From: Pseudomonas sp.
Lineage (GTDB): Bacteria; Pseudomonadota; Gammaproteobacteria; Pseudomonadales; Pseudomonadaceae
Length of the DNA stretch: 7,477 nt
Assembly: GCA_026398835.1 (NCBI GenBank)
Contig: JAPLSD010000357.1
Coordinates: 1 to 7,477, forward strand
Direction: 5' to 3'
Below, in pieces: positions 1-5,113 of this stretch. A model generated the notes under the pieces. The model saw only the letters and a list, made by a program, of their open reading frames with translations, was not told the DNA's origin and ran no database searches. A program made the translations under genes and the position numbers. Positions within the stretch are counted from its first letter, which is position 1. Each line of letters opens with the position of its first letter.

Positions 1-1411
1 TCAAAAGACATCCCGTATCGGTCGGCTGGTGCAGCATTTTTCGCAATTGATCGATCAGGCCAAGCTGGCCCAGGGCGCCCGTTTGCCATCCATTCGTGCC
101 GCCGCCAAGGAATTCGAGGTCAGTACCTTCACCGTGGTACAGGCTTATGATCGCCTGGTCGCTTTGAGTTATGTCGAGGTGCGCAAAGGTGCTGGCTTCT
201 TTGTCGCCCAGGCCTCGCCGAGTATTGAGCAGCAACGCAGCGCAGCCCCGCTGGGGGATGTCTATTGGCTGCTGGATGATGCGTTTCATCCGGATGCTGA
301 TGCCTTGCAACCGGGTAGCGGCGGTCTGCCAGATACCTGGCTGGATGAGGCTGGCCTTCGCCTGGCCATGCGCAGCCTTGCTCGTGGCTCTGGACTGATT
401 GCCGAGTATGGTGAGTCTCGTGGCCTCCTGGTCCTTCGGCAATGGCTGCAGCGCCACCTGAACGAGCGAGGGGTACCCGTACAAAGTGAGCAAATCTTGC
501 TTACCCAGGGAGCCAGCCAGGCGCTCAACATAGTGATCAACGCCCTACTGCAACCGGGTGATTGTGTGCTGGTGGACGACCCAGGCTATATCAACCTGCT
601 GTCTAATCTGCGTGACCACAAAGTCAAGATAGTCGGGGTACCCTGGACCCCACAGGGTCCGGATGTGGAGAAGCTTGGCGAGCTGCTGACCCATCATCGG
701 CCCAAGGCTTTTTTCACCAATCCTTGGCTGCAGAACCCAACCGGCGCCAGTTACAGCCCGGCGGTAGCCCATCGCGTGCTGCAACTTGCGGATACTCATG
801 ATTGCTGGATCGTTGAGGATGATGTGCATGGTCAGTTGGTACCGAACAACCAGCCACCACTGGCCGCCCTCGACAACCTGCAGCGGGTGATTTACATCGG
901 CAGCATTTCTAAAAGCATGGCGCCCTCGCTGCGGGTTGGCTTCGTCACTGCCGAACCGGCAGTGGCCGAAGCTTTGCTGCACTACAAGATGACCACCGGT
1001 CTCTACAGCTCGCAGCTTTGCGAACAGCTCGCGATGCAGATGCTCAATGACGGTACCCAGCGCAAACGCTGCCAGAGGCTGCGCGATCGTCTGTTGCAGG
1101 CTCAGGTGTTTGCCCGCCAGCAACTGCAACAGCTCGGCTGGCAATGCTGGGCCCCCATCGCACCGGCGCCGTATCTGTGGATCGGTAGCGGCCAGGAAGG
1201 TTTCGACCCTGTGGCCCTGACACGCGCTGGGCTCAAGCAGAATATCCTGCTGTCCCCCGGCTGCATCTTCCGCCCTGACCTGGAGGCCGCACCCTGGCTT
1301 CGCTTCAACGCGGCCTTTGGCGAGGACCCAGCAGTCTGGCGCTTTCTCGCCGAAAGTCAGGGAACTGGAGGAACGAGCACTTCGGCAGCTTTTACCGCGT
1401 CGCCACAATAA
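1..1411 (+). CDS. MocR-family regulator (GntR helix-turn-helix fused to class I aminotransferase domain), 5' partial
   Basis: Transcription factor of the MocR/PdxR type: a winged-helix DNA-binding domain joined to a PLP-binding fold-type I aminotransferase domain that normally acts as an effector sensor rather than an enzyme. The frame is open from base 2, so the first few residues lie outside; the GTG at 29 is only the first start-like codon inside the window. Counting from it, a typical GntR helix-turn-helix is seen near residues 18-60 (LPSIRAAAKEF, VSTFTVVQAYDRL, RKGAGFFV). The aminotransferase part shows DDPGYINLL, the NPTG motif, VEDDVHGQL, and SISKSMAPSLRVGF with the PLP lysine at residue 295 (codon 911-913). 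A substrate-carboxylate arginine is likely in PWLRFNAAF. All key PLP residues look intact. The target genes are not visible; MocR regulators often control a divergent neighbour, which would lie left of the window. The 3' end overlaps the convergent tam gene by 20 bp. Confidence 0.93.
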   Translation, partial: QKTSRIGRLVQHFSQLIDQAKLAQGARLPSIRAAAKEFEVSTFTVVQAYDRLVALSYVEVRKGAGFFVAQASPSIEQQRSAAPLGDVYWLLDDAFHPDADALQPGSGGLPDTWLDEAGLRLAMRSLARGSGLIAEYGESRGLLVLRQWLQRHLNERGVPVQSEQILLTQGASQALNIVINALLQPGDCVLVDDPGYINLLSNLRDHKVKIVGVPWTPQGPDVEKLGELLTHHRPKAFFTNPWLQNPTGASYSPAVAHRVLQLADTHDCWIVEDDVHGQLVPNNQPPLAALDNLQRVIYIGSISKSMAPSLRVGFVTAEPAVAEALLHYKMTTGLYSSQLCEQLAMQMLNDGTQRKRCQRLRDRLLQAQVFARQQLQQLGWQCWAPIAPAPYLWIGSGQEGFDPVALTRAGLKQNILLSPGCIFRPDLEAAPWLRFNAAFGEDPAVWRFLAESQGTGGTSTSAAFTASPQ

Positions 1412-2159
1412 ACAACCGTGGAAATGGCAGCAGCACATCGCCATCAGCCAACGCGGGATACGCCTGTTCGATCGCCGCGGTATAGCGCCTCAGGTACTCC
1501 TCCCGTTCAGCCTCGTCGAGTGGATCAAGAAAGGGCCGCAAGCCACTGCCCTTGAACCACTCCACCACCGCAGCGGCGCCTGCGAGAGGGTGATAGTAGG
1601 TGGTGCGCCATACATCCACCCGGGCACAGCTTGAACGCAACAAATCGTAGTAGCTGTTTGCGTCGGCCATCGCCGGTCGCTGGTCAGCGGCGCCGGCGAG
1701 TTTGTCGGCCCACGGGCCTTGGGCTGCCGTTTCGCGCATCAGGCGGTGGGCGGGCTGGTTGAGGTTATCGGGCATCTGAATGGCCAGACTGCCACCCGGA
1801 GCGAGCCGGGCCACAAGAGAGGGCAGCAGGGTCGTGTGGTCAGGCACCCACTGAAGAACCGCGTTGGCCAGAATCACATCAAACGGGCCAGGCTCATCCC
1901 ATTCCTCGATGGCCACCGCGTCGAACTGAACATTCGGTAAGCGCTTGCGGGCGGCTTCGATCATGTCGAGCGAACTGTCCAGCCCGCGGACCGTCGCATT
2001 CGGAAAGCGTGCCGCCAGTAACTCCGTTGAATTACCGGGGCCGCATCCGATATCGATGACGGAACGGGCTTGGGTCGTGGGTACAGCGGCCAGCAGATCA
2101 CGTGCCGGACGCGTGCGCTCATCTTCAAAGGCAACATATTGCTTGGCAGACCAGCTCAT
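1392..2159 (-). CDS. tam: Trans-aconitate 2-methyltransferase
   Basis: SAM-dependent class I methyltransferase of 255 residues that methylates the carboxylate of trans-aconitate, a spontaneous by-product and aconitase inhibitor; a soluble cytoplasmic enzyme. The N-terminus (MSWSAKQYVAFEDERTRPA) and length match the Tam family (E. coli Tam is about 252 residues). Motif I is VIDIGCGPGNS at residues 34-44, followed by the acidic ribose-binding residue in GLDSS (Asp61). The family region ANAVLQWVPDH lies near residues 98-108. A GTG at 2162 would add one residue, but GAGGAG (complement of 2166-2171) sits 6 nt before the ATG at 2159 and only 3 nt before the GTG, so the ATG is preferred. The stop lies inside the end of the convergent MocR gene, so opposing transcripts would overlap. 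Upstream is a gap with inverted repeats. It probably forms a single-gene unit. Confidence 0.93.
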   Translation of the reverse strand: MSWSAKQYVAFEDERTRPARDLLAAVPTTQARSVIDIGCGPGNSTELLAARFPNATVRGLDSSLDMIEAARKRLPNVQFDAVAIEEWDEPGPFDVILANAVLQWVPDHTTLLPSLVARLAPGGSLAIQMPDNLNQPAHRLMRETAAQGPWADKLAGAADQRPAMADANSYYDLLRSSCARVDVWRTTYYHPLAGAAAVVEWFKGSGLRPFLDPLDEAEREEYLRRYTAAIEQAYPALADGDVLLPFPRLFIVATR

Positions 2160-2208
2160 CACGTACTCCTCGGTTCTTTATCCTGATGGGTAGACACGCT
2201 TCAGCGTT

Positions 2209-2235
2209 AGGCACGATGCATCGATACGCGTGCCT
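2209..2235. repeat. Inverted repeat upstream of tam
   Basis: AGGCACG at 2209-2215 is the exact reverse complement of CGTGCCT at 2229-2235, with 13 nt between. The spacer region also contains the palindrome CGATGCATCG (2214-2223). It lies about 50-75 bp upstream of the tam ATG, where an operator could sit, but no regulator family is recognised from it. Confidence 0.35.
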
Positions 2236-2257
2236 TGCCCCTGCGCTCGCTAAGGTA

Positions 2258-2279
2258 TGCCCCGACTGACATTCGGGCA
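2258..2279. repeat. Imperfect hairpin in tam-hicB gap
   Basis: TGCC(C)CGA at 2258-2265 pairs with TCGGGCA at 2273-2279, leaving one bulged C and a 7-nt loop. Neither strand has a following T-run, so it is not a standard terminator. Its role is unknown. Confidence 0.25.
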
Positions 2280-2321
2280 ATCACTGCCAAGCCCCGACCA
2301 GATGTTTCGGTGGTTATAGTG

Positions 2322-2349
2322 TTGATAAGAAAATATCAGTGGGTACAGT
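2322..2349 (+). promoter_or_regulatory. Possible sigma70 promoter before hicB
   Basis: TTGATA (2322-2327, five of six bases of the -35 consensus) and TACAGT (2344-2349, four of six of the -10 consensus) are separated by 16 bp. The start point would fall near 2356, about 40 nt before the hicB ATG. It overlaps the suspected hicA scrap, so it may have arisen by chance or by decay of the original locus. Confidence 0.3.
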
Positions 2350-2371
2350 AACCACCCATGAACCGGGTGCA
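2339..2371 (+). pseudogene. Possible hicA remnant
   Basis: An intact hicAB pair has the short toxin gene hicA just before hicB. Here no complete HicA frame exists in 2160-2395, but codons 2339-2371 read V-GTVTTHEPGA. The GTVT and nearby His recall the GTVTVPHP stretch in the C-terminal half of HicA (remembered from the family, not compared here). The similarity is about five residues and could be chance. If real, the rest of the toxin has been deleted. Confidence 0.22.
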
Positions 2372-2395
2372 CAGCGTCCGCGGAGGACAACGAAC

Positions 2396-2743
2396 ATGCT
2401 TTACCCAATTGCGATTTCAATGGGCGATGATGAACACGCCTGGGGCGTAGAAGTGCCGGATATTCCTGGTTGCTTCTCGGCCGGCGATGACCTGGACGGC
2501 GCCCCGATCCCTCCAGCCAACAAAGTCACCCTTCATGCGGCCAATCCTCAATATGCAGGCTGCACCTGGGCTGTGGTTGATATCGATATAACGAAGTACC
2601 TGGGCAAAGCCCAAAAACTCAACATCACCCTGCCCGGCTATTTACTGACCCGTATCGACGAGTACGTGCTGCATCATCCGGAAGAGAAAAGCCGATCGGG
2701 GTTTCTAGCCTCGGCAGCGCTGAAGGTATTGCAGCAGGGTTGA
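2396..2743 (+). CDS. hicB: HicB-family antitoxin, apparently with an internal in-frame deletion
   Basis: HicB antitoxins neutralise the HicA mRNA interferase with an N-terminal partially degraded RNase H-like domain, and repress their own operon with a C-terminal DNA-binding domain. The N-terminus (MLYPIAISMGDDEHAWGVE, then VPDIPGCFSAGDDLD) and C-terminus (LNITLPGYLLTRIDEYV, then SGFLASAALKVLQQ) are strongly HicB-like. The protein is only 115 residues. After AGDDLD (residues 29-34) it jumps straight to GAPIPPANKV. Family members, as I recall them, have about 20 more residues here: a helix of the type EAI..AREAIEGH..LLAEDG. This implies an in-frame loss of roughly 60 bp. The start is the ATG at 2396, with GGAGG at 2382-2386 and 9 nt spacing; an in-frame GTG at 2339 lacks support. 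The DNA-binding half is intact, so it may survive as a repressor. A terminator follows at 2831. Confidence 0.85.
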   Translation: MLYPIAISMGDDEHAWGVEVPDIPGCFSAGDDLDGAPIPPANKVTLHAANPQYAGCTWAVVDIDITKYLGKAQKLNITLPGYLLTRIDEYVLHHPEEKSRSGFLASAALKVLQQG

Positions 2744-2795
2744 ACGTCAGCGAATAGAGCACCAAAAAGGCTTAATGCATCTACGGCCCTCGTAT

Positions 2796-2832
2796 TTCTT
2801 TGCAGGCTGCAGAACTGTAGAGATACAAAGAA
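2796..2832 (+). repeat. Inverted repeat just before the hicB terminator
   Basis: TTCTTTG (2796-2802) is the exact reverse complement of CAAAGAA (2826-2832), enclosing a 23-nt interval that contains two TGCAG copies. Its right arm shares two bases with the terminator stem at 2831, so the two folds compete. Function unknown. Confidence 0.3.
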
Positions 2833-2855
2833 CCGGTCTTGAACGCCGGTTTTTT
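2831..2855 (+). terminator. Rho-independent terminator after hicB
   Basis: AACCGG (2831-2836) pairs with CCGGTT (2846-2851) around a 9-nt loop, and a run of six T follows directly (2850-2855). It lies 88 bp after the hicB stop and separates hicB from the AidA promoter. Confidence 0.7.
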
Positions 2856-2907
2856 ATCGCTAATCGTTCATCTACCCTACCATTCGTCGAGCTTATAGCC
2901 GTCTGTT

Positions 2908-2935
2908 TTGACAGCTCGGCTTTGAGATCTATAGT
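2908..2935 (+). promoter_or_regulatory. Sigma70-type promoter for the AidA genes
   Basis: A perfect -35 TTGACA (2908-2913) and a -10 TATAGT (2930-2935, five of six) are 16 bp apart. It is the best promoter match I found in the window. Transcription would begin near 2942 and give a leader of about 170 nt. The -35 sits inside the short dyad CTGT-TTTG-ACAG (2903-2914), a possible repressor contact. Confidence 0.5.
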
Positions 2936-3069
2936 CCAACCGCGGCCTGCTGGAAGGAACCCGGACCGTCACTTTTTAGGCATGGAGCAAGGCCAGCTCG
3001 TATCCTGTGATCGGTGGGTTCCGCTAGTGGTGTGGTTACAACGGCCGTAAGGCAATCAAGCGTTGTAGT

Positions 3070-3087
3070 GCCTGGTCAGCACCAGGC
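3070..3087 (+). promoter_or_regulatory. Hairpin in the leader of the first AidA gene
   Basis: GCCTGGT (3070-3076) and ACCAGGC (3081-3087) form a perfect 7-bp stem with loop CAGC; after one mismatch, two more pairs extend it (3067-3068 with 3089-3090). It ends 13 nt before the AAGGAG ribosome-binding site (3101-3106), so it could affect mRNA stability or initiation. As DNA it is also a symmetric operator-like site, but its CTG-N8-CAG spacing does not fit a LuxR-type box. Confidence 0.45.
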
Positions 3088-3113
3088 TCTCACTATGAAA
3101 AAGGAGCTTTACT

Positions 3114-3617
3114 ATGTCTCGAGTCACGGATGTACTTGTTTCGATCGACACTGAAACCATTCTGAAAAACTACCCGAACATCAGCAAAAACCCCGCCTCG
3201 CCGACGCTTATCGACGTCAATCATGTGTACATGGTGACCAACCAGAACAACGTGGTCAGTGGCCAGGCTGGCGGCGAGCTCAATTTGAAAGCTCAGGTCG
3301 GCGACCTGATTCGCTGGCGCGAAACCAGCCTGTCGCAGAGCTTTGAAACCGCGGTAATTTTCTACAAGTTCGTCGGCAACCAGGGCAACGAGCTGATCTC
3401 GACGCCCACGCCGCGCAAGGCTACCGCCTGCGTCGCAGTCCCCAATACCAGTAACCCGTCTGTGCCCAGCTGCCAGAAAGTCGATAACCATTACTGGTCT
3501 TCGGAAACCCTCTCCACCGGCAGCGTGACGTACCACTTCCATTTTCTGATCGTGAATCGCGACTGCCAGATCGTTGGCTGCTGCTCGTGGGATCCGTTCA
3601 TTACTATCCGTAACTGA
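3114..3617 (+). CDS. AidA/PixA-family inclusion body protein (first paralogue)
   Basis: A 167-residue protein of the AidA/PixA family (PixA is a Xenorhabdus crystalline inclusion protein; AidA is known from Burkholderia and Ralstonia, where it is quorum-sensing controlled). The molecular function is not established. Visible family features are IDTETILKNYP (11-21), SPTLID (29-34), the core VGDLIRWRETSLSQSFETAV (62-81), QKVDNHYWSSETL (121-133), and the C-terminal strands FLIVNRDCQIVGCCSWDPF (144-162). No signal peptide or membrane segment is seen, so it should be cytoplasmic. It has five cysteines (106, 120, 151, 156, 157), three in the last 17 residues. The start is well set: AAGGAG at 3101-3106 lies 7 nt before the ATG. 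It has its own promoter and a structured leader, and a stable hairpin follows the stop. The second paralogue begins 121 bp downstream. Confidence 0.85.
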   Translation: MSRVTDVLVSIDTETILKNYPNISKNPASPTLIDVNHVYMVTNQNNVVSGQAGGELNLKAQVGDLIRWRETSLSQSFETAVIFYKFVGNQGNELISTPTPRKATACVAVPNTSNPSVPSCQKVDNHYWSSETLSTGSVTYHFHFLIVNRDCQIVGCCSWDPFITIRN

Positions 3618-3625
3618 CGTGGGCG

Positions 3626-3648
3626 GCCCCTTGGCGACAAGGGGCTTT
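3626..3648 (+). terminator. Stable hairpin between the two AidA genes (weak terminator or mRNA stabiliser)
   Basis: GCCCCTTG (3626-3633) and CAAGGGGC (3638-3645) form a perfect 8-bp stem capped by GCGA, a GNRA tetraloop. Only TTT follows, so full termination is doubtful. It begins 8 nt after the stop of the first AidA gene. Partial termination or 3'-end protection would give different levels of the two paralogues. Confidence 0.55.
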
Positions 3649-3660
3649 CCGATCTCGCTA

Positions 3661-3701
3661 CCGCCCCACTGGAACTGGATGTCGTGCTTGAGCCGGGGCG
3701 G
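3661..3701 (+). repeat. Second inverted repeat before the second AidA gene
   Basis: CCGCCCC (3661-3667) is the exact reverse complement of GGGGCGG (3695-3701), with 27 nt between. In RNA it could fold the leader of the second AidA gene, ending about 25 nt before its AAGGA site. Loop size makes it less certain than the hairpin at 3626. Confidence 0.3.
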
Positions 3702-3738
3702 CTGTCGCAATCCGTCTACATCATGAAAGGAATCCGTG

Positions 3739-4278
3739 ATGTCCACAGACACGCTCGTACCTCCTTCGAAAAATACCGAACCCGCCAACAATGTGTCGCT
3801 CATTGTCGATGCTGAAACCTTGCTGTCACGTTATCCACAACCCAGTCTTGAACCGGATAGCCCGACGGTGATTGACGACGAATTCATCTTCGTAGCGGGT
3901 GGTACTCAAACAAAAAAATCTGTCAAAAATGACAGTATAATTACGTTGACCGCAACCAATGGCAAAACCTTCCATATTCGCGGTCGCACCGTGGGTCTGC
4001 AGGCTGAACACAGCGTGGTGTTTTACGACATTACGGTGGGCGATGCCGGGGTGCTTTCGCCCCCGCAGTTGATTGTCCACAGTGGCCTTACCTTGCCTGC
4101 CCCCAACCCTGAAAATCCAACCCAGCCGGTCAATCAGAAGGCGGATGACCATTACTGGCAATGCAAGCAATTGGCTGCCGGTGTGGAAAAGTGTGAGTTG
4201 AGTTTTATGGTGGTTAACACGAGTTGCGAAGCGGTGGGTTACTTCAGTTGGGTGGTTGAGGTGAAACTGGCGAGTTAA
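3739..4278 (+). CDS. AidA/PixA-family inclusion body protein (second paralogue)
   Basis: A 179-residue paralogue of the preceding gene. Aligned blocks are VDAETLLSRYP (23-33), SPTVID (41-46), FHIRGRTVGLQAEHSVVFYD (78-97), NQKADDHYWQCKQL (132-145), and the C-terminal SFMVVNTSCEAVGYFSWVV (155-173). It carries about 12 more N-terminal residues than the first copy, polar and proline-containing, and only three cysteines (142, 152, 163). No signal peptide or membrane helix is seen. The ATG at 3739 is preferred over GTG 3736 because AAGGA (3727-3731) then lies at 7 nt rather than 4. No separate promoter is obvious in the 121-bp gap, so it probably depends on the promoter at 2908 through the hairpin. 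Codons 56-68 are unusually AT-rich and contain a dyad (see 3920-3941). The two copies are clearly diverged, so this is an old duplication or paired acquisition. Confidence 0.84.
   Translation: MSTDTLVPPSKNTEPANNVSLIVDAETLLSRYPQPSLEPDSPTVIDDEFIFVAGGTQTKKSVKNDSIITLTATNGKTFHIRGRTVGLQAEHSVVFYDITVGDAGVLSPPQLIVHSGLTLPAPNPENPTQPVNQKADDHYWQCKQLAAGVEKCELSFMVVNTSCEAVGYFSWVVEVKLAS
3920..3941. promoter_or_regulatory. Perfect dyad followed by TATAAT inside the second AidA gene
   Basis: CTGTCA (3920-3925) and TGACAG (3930-3935) surround AAAA, and an exact TATAAT follows at 3936-3941. The dyad fits both the CTG-N10-CAG core of LuxR-type boxes and the CTGT-N8-ACAG core of LexA boxes. It lies within coding sequence in an AT-rich patch, and no -35 is seen at the right distance. 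A 6-bp perfect dyad is expected about once or twice in this length by chance, so confidence is low. Confidence 0.2.
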
Positions 4279-4483
4279 GAAACGCATAGTACTTCGGCGT
4301 AAACCAGAGACTTTCGGCGCGTACCAGAATGCCAAGATCGTCCGAACGCGGCCCGAACCTGCGGCAGCCCCTACGCCGACTCCGCCCCCCAACTATCTGG
4401 TGTATGCAGACCTGGAGCCGCCGCAGGCAGAAGGCACGACCATCAAAGAAGACAGCCAAAAGCAGGATTTGAATCAGTGCTGA
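4265..4483 (+). pseudogene. C-terminal remnant of an unrecognised proline-rich protein
   Basis: An open frame of 72 codons runs from the TGA at 4262-4264 to the TGA at 4481-4483, shifted +1 relative to the AidA gene whose end it overlaps. It has no ATG, and no start codon with a ribosome-binding site. The translation from 4306 looks like real protein: ETFGAYQNAKIVRTRPEP, then a Pro/Ala/Thr-rich linker (AAAPTPTPPP), then NYLVYADLEPPQAEGTTI and a charged tail ending KQDLNQC. The usual Pseudomonas-like codon choice supports former coding. I do not recognise the family. The likely reading is a 3' gene fragment left when the AidA block was joined to it. A frameshifted extension of the AidA gene is less likely because that protein already ends as the family does. 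Confidence 0.4.
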
Positions 4484-4545
4484 CCTGCAGCCCATGAGTG
4501 ACGTTCGGTCACCCGCGGTGCTTTTACCAGATCCATTCGGGTAGG

Positions 4546-5049
4546 TTAACGGCTGGCTTGCAATGCCCTGGCCCGTTGCAGATGGTTTTCGAGTTTAGGC
4601 AGGGTTTCTTCTGCGAAGGCTTTTATTTCTGGTACCTGGGTGGTTTGGGCTTCCCGTTGAAGCTGCGCGATAGCCTCTTGAGTGGTTTTCACCTGGCTGG
4701 CGGCATAGGCCTGGTCGAACGCATCTCCATCCTGCACCTCAGGCATCAGGGTCTTGGCCTTGCTCACTACCTCTTCTCTGTCGGCGACCGGTAACTCAAG
4801 CTTCCTGGCGATTTTGGCCAGATGCTGGTTAGCCGTGGTACGGTCATTGATGACCTGAATCGTGTAGTCCTTGACCTCTATTGCGGTGGTTTTCTGGTGG
4901 GCCAGGCGGCTGGCTTCGATGTCGGCGACGCCTTGGGCTGAGGCCTCGTTTATGAATTCGGCGGGCGATTGTGCAAAGGCACTGCTGGCGCCAAGACCCA
5001 GCAGCACGGCGATACTGGCGGTGCGTATTCGGGTGGCCATCCGGCGCAT
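4546..5049 (-). CDS. DUF4142-family exported protein
   Basis: A 167-residue secreted or periplasmic protein of the DUF4142 family, a mainly helical, ferritin-like bundle whose biochemical role is unknown. A clear Sec signal peptide is present: basic start MRRMATRIR, hydrophobic core IAVLLGLGAS, and cleavage after AFA (residue 26). The mature part shows family-like features: SPAEFINEASAQGVADIEASRLA (28-50), an internal VKDYTIQVINDRTTANQHLAKIA stretch, and the C-terminal IKAFAEETLPKLENHLQRA. The start is the ATG at 5049, with AAGGAG (complement of 5059-5064) 9 nt away. An in-frame extension to 5106 would put 19 residues ahead of the signal peptide and bury the Shine-Dalgarno, so it is rejected. 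It lies 64 bp downstream of the KGG peptide on the same strand and is probably cotranscribed. Envelope stress or persistence is a guess from this pairing. Confidence 0.88.
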   Translation of the reverse strand: MRRMATRIRTASIAVLLGLGASSAFAQSPAEFINEASAQGVADIEASRLAHQKTTAIEVKDYTIQVINDRTTANQHLAKIARKLELPVADREEVVSKAKTLMPEVQDGDAFDQAYAASQVKTTQEAIAQLQREAQTTQVPEIKAFAEETLPKLENHLQRARALQASR

Positions 5050-5079
5050 ATGTCGTGTCTCCTTAAAATGACAATTCAA

Positions 5080-5099
5080 GCGGGAGCTTGCGCCCCCGC
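5080..5099 (-). promoter_or_regulatory. Very stable hairpin between the KGG gene and the DUF4142 gene
   Basis: Read on the minus strand, GCGGGGGC pairs with GCTCCCGC (one G-U pair) around the GNRA tetraloop GCAA, giving an 8-bp, almost all-GC stem with no T-run. It lies 14 nt after the KGG stop and about 15 nt before the DUF4142 Shine-Dalgarno. It may stabilise the upstream mRNA end or tune the ratio of the two proteins. Confidence 0.5.
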
Positions 5100-5113
5100 C
5101 TCTCAATCACTGA

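Larger units (their letters stand above)
2744..3113 (+). other. Gene-free region between hicB and the first AidA gene
   Basis: No convincing coding frame was found on either strand. The region holds an inverted repeat and terminator after hicB, a sigma70 promoter at 2908-2935, and about 170 nt of likely untranslated leader with a hairpin before the AidA gene. These parts are listed separately. Confidence 0.6.

Noticed and set aside
545..1444. Long 299-codon open frame on the minus strand
   Set aside because: It is fully antisense to the MocR gene, whose motifs are unmistakable; its translation shows no family pattern.
2775..3050. 91-codon plus-strand frame in the hicB-AidA gap
   Set aside because: It runs through the hicB terminator and the sigma70 promoter, has no ribosome-binding site, and its composition is not protein-like.
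3067..3090. Leader dyad of the AidA gene as a LuxR-type box
   Set aside because: The CTG to CAG spacing is 8 rather than 10, and it lies well downstream of the promoter, so an RNA hairpin fits better.
3095..3155. Short frame MKKELYYVSSHGCTCFDRH overlapping the first AidA start
   Set aside because: No Shine-Dalgarno precedes it, and its start region is the AidA ribosome-binding site itself; coincidence is likely.
3093..3803. 236-codon minus-strand frame across the first AidA gene
   Set aside because: Antisense shadow of a well-supported gene; it crosses the hairpin spacer and resembles no family.
4244..4495. 83-codon minus-strand frame with a hydrophobic start (MGCRSALIQILLLAVFF)
   Set aside because: It looks like a signal peptide at first, but the rest is Arg/Gly-rich out-of-frame translation, no ribosome-binding site is seen, and the opposite strand reads more like protein.
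4498..4512. GTGAC/GTCAC hairpin as a terminator between the remnant and the DUF4142 gene
   Set aside because: Only five pairs, and no T-run in either direction at a suitable distance.
5050..5106. N-terminal extension of the DUF4142 protein from 5106
   Set aside because: It would place 19 polar residues before a clear signal peptide and include the Shine-Dalgarno and the intercistronic hairpin.
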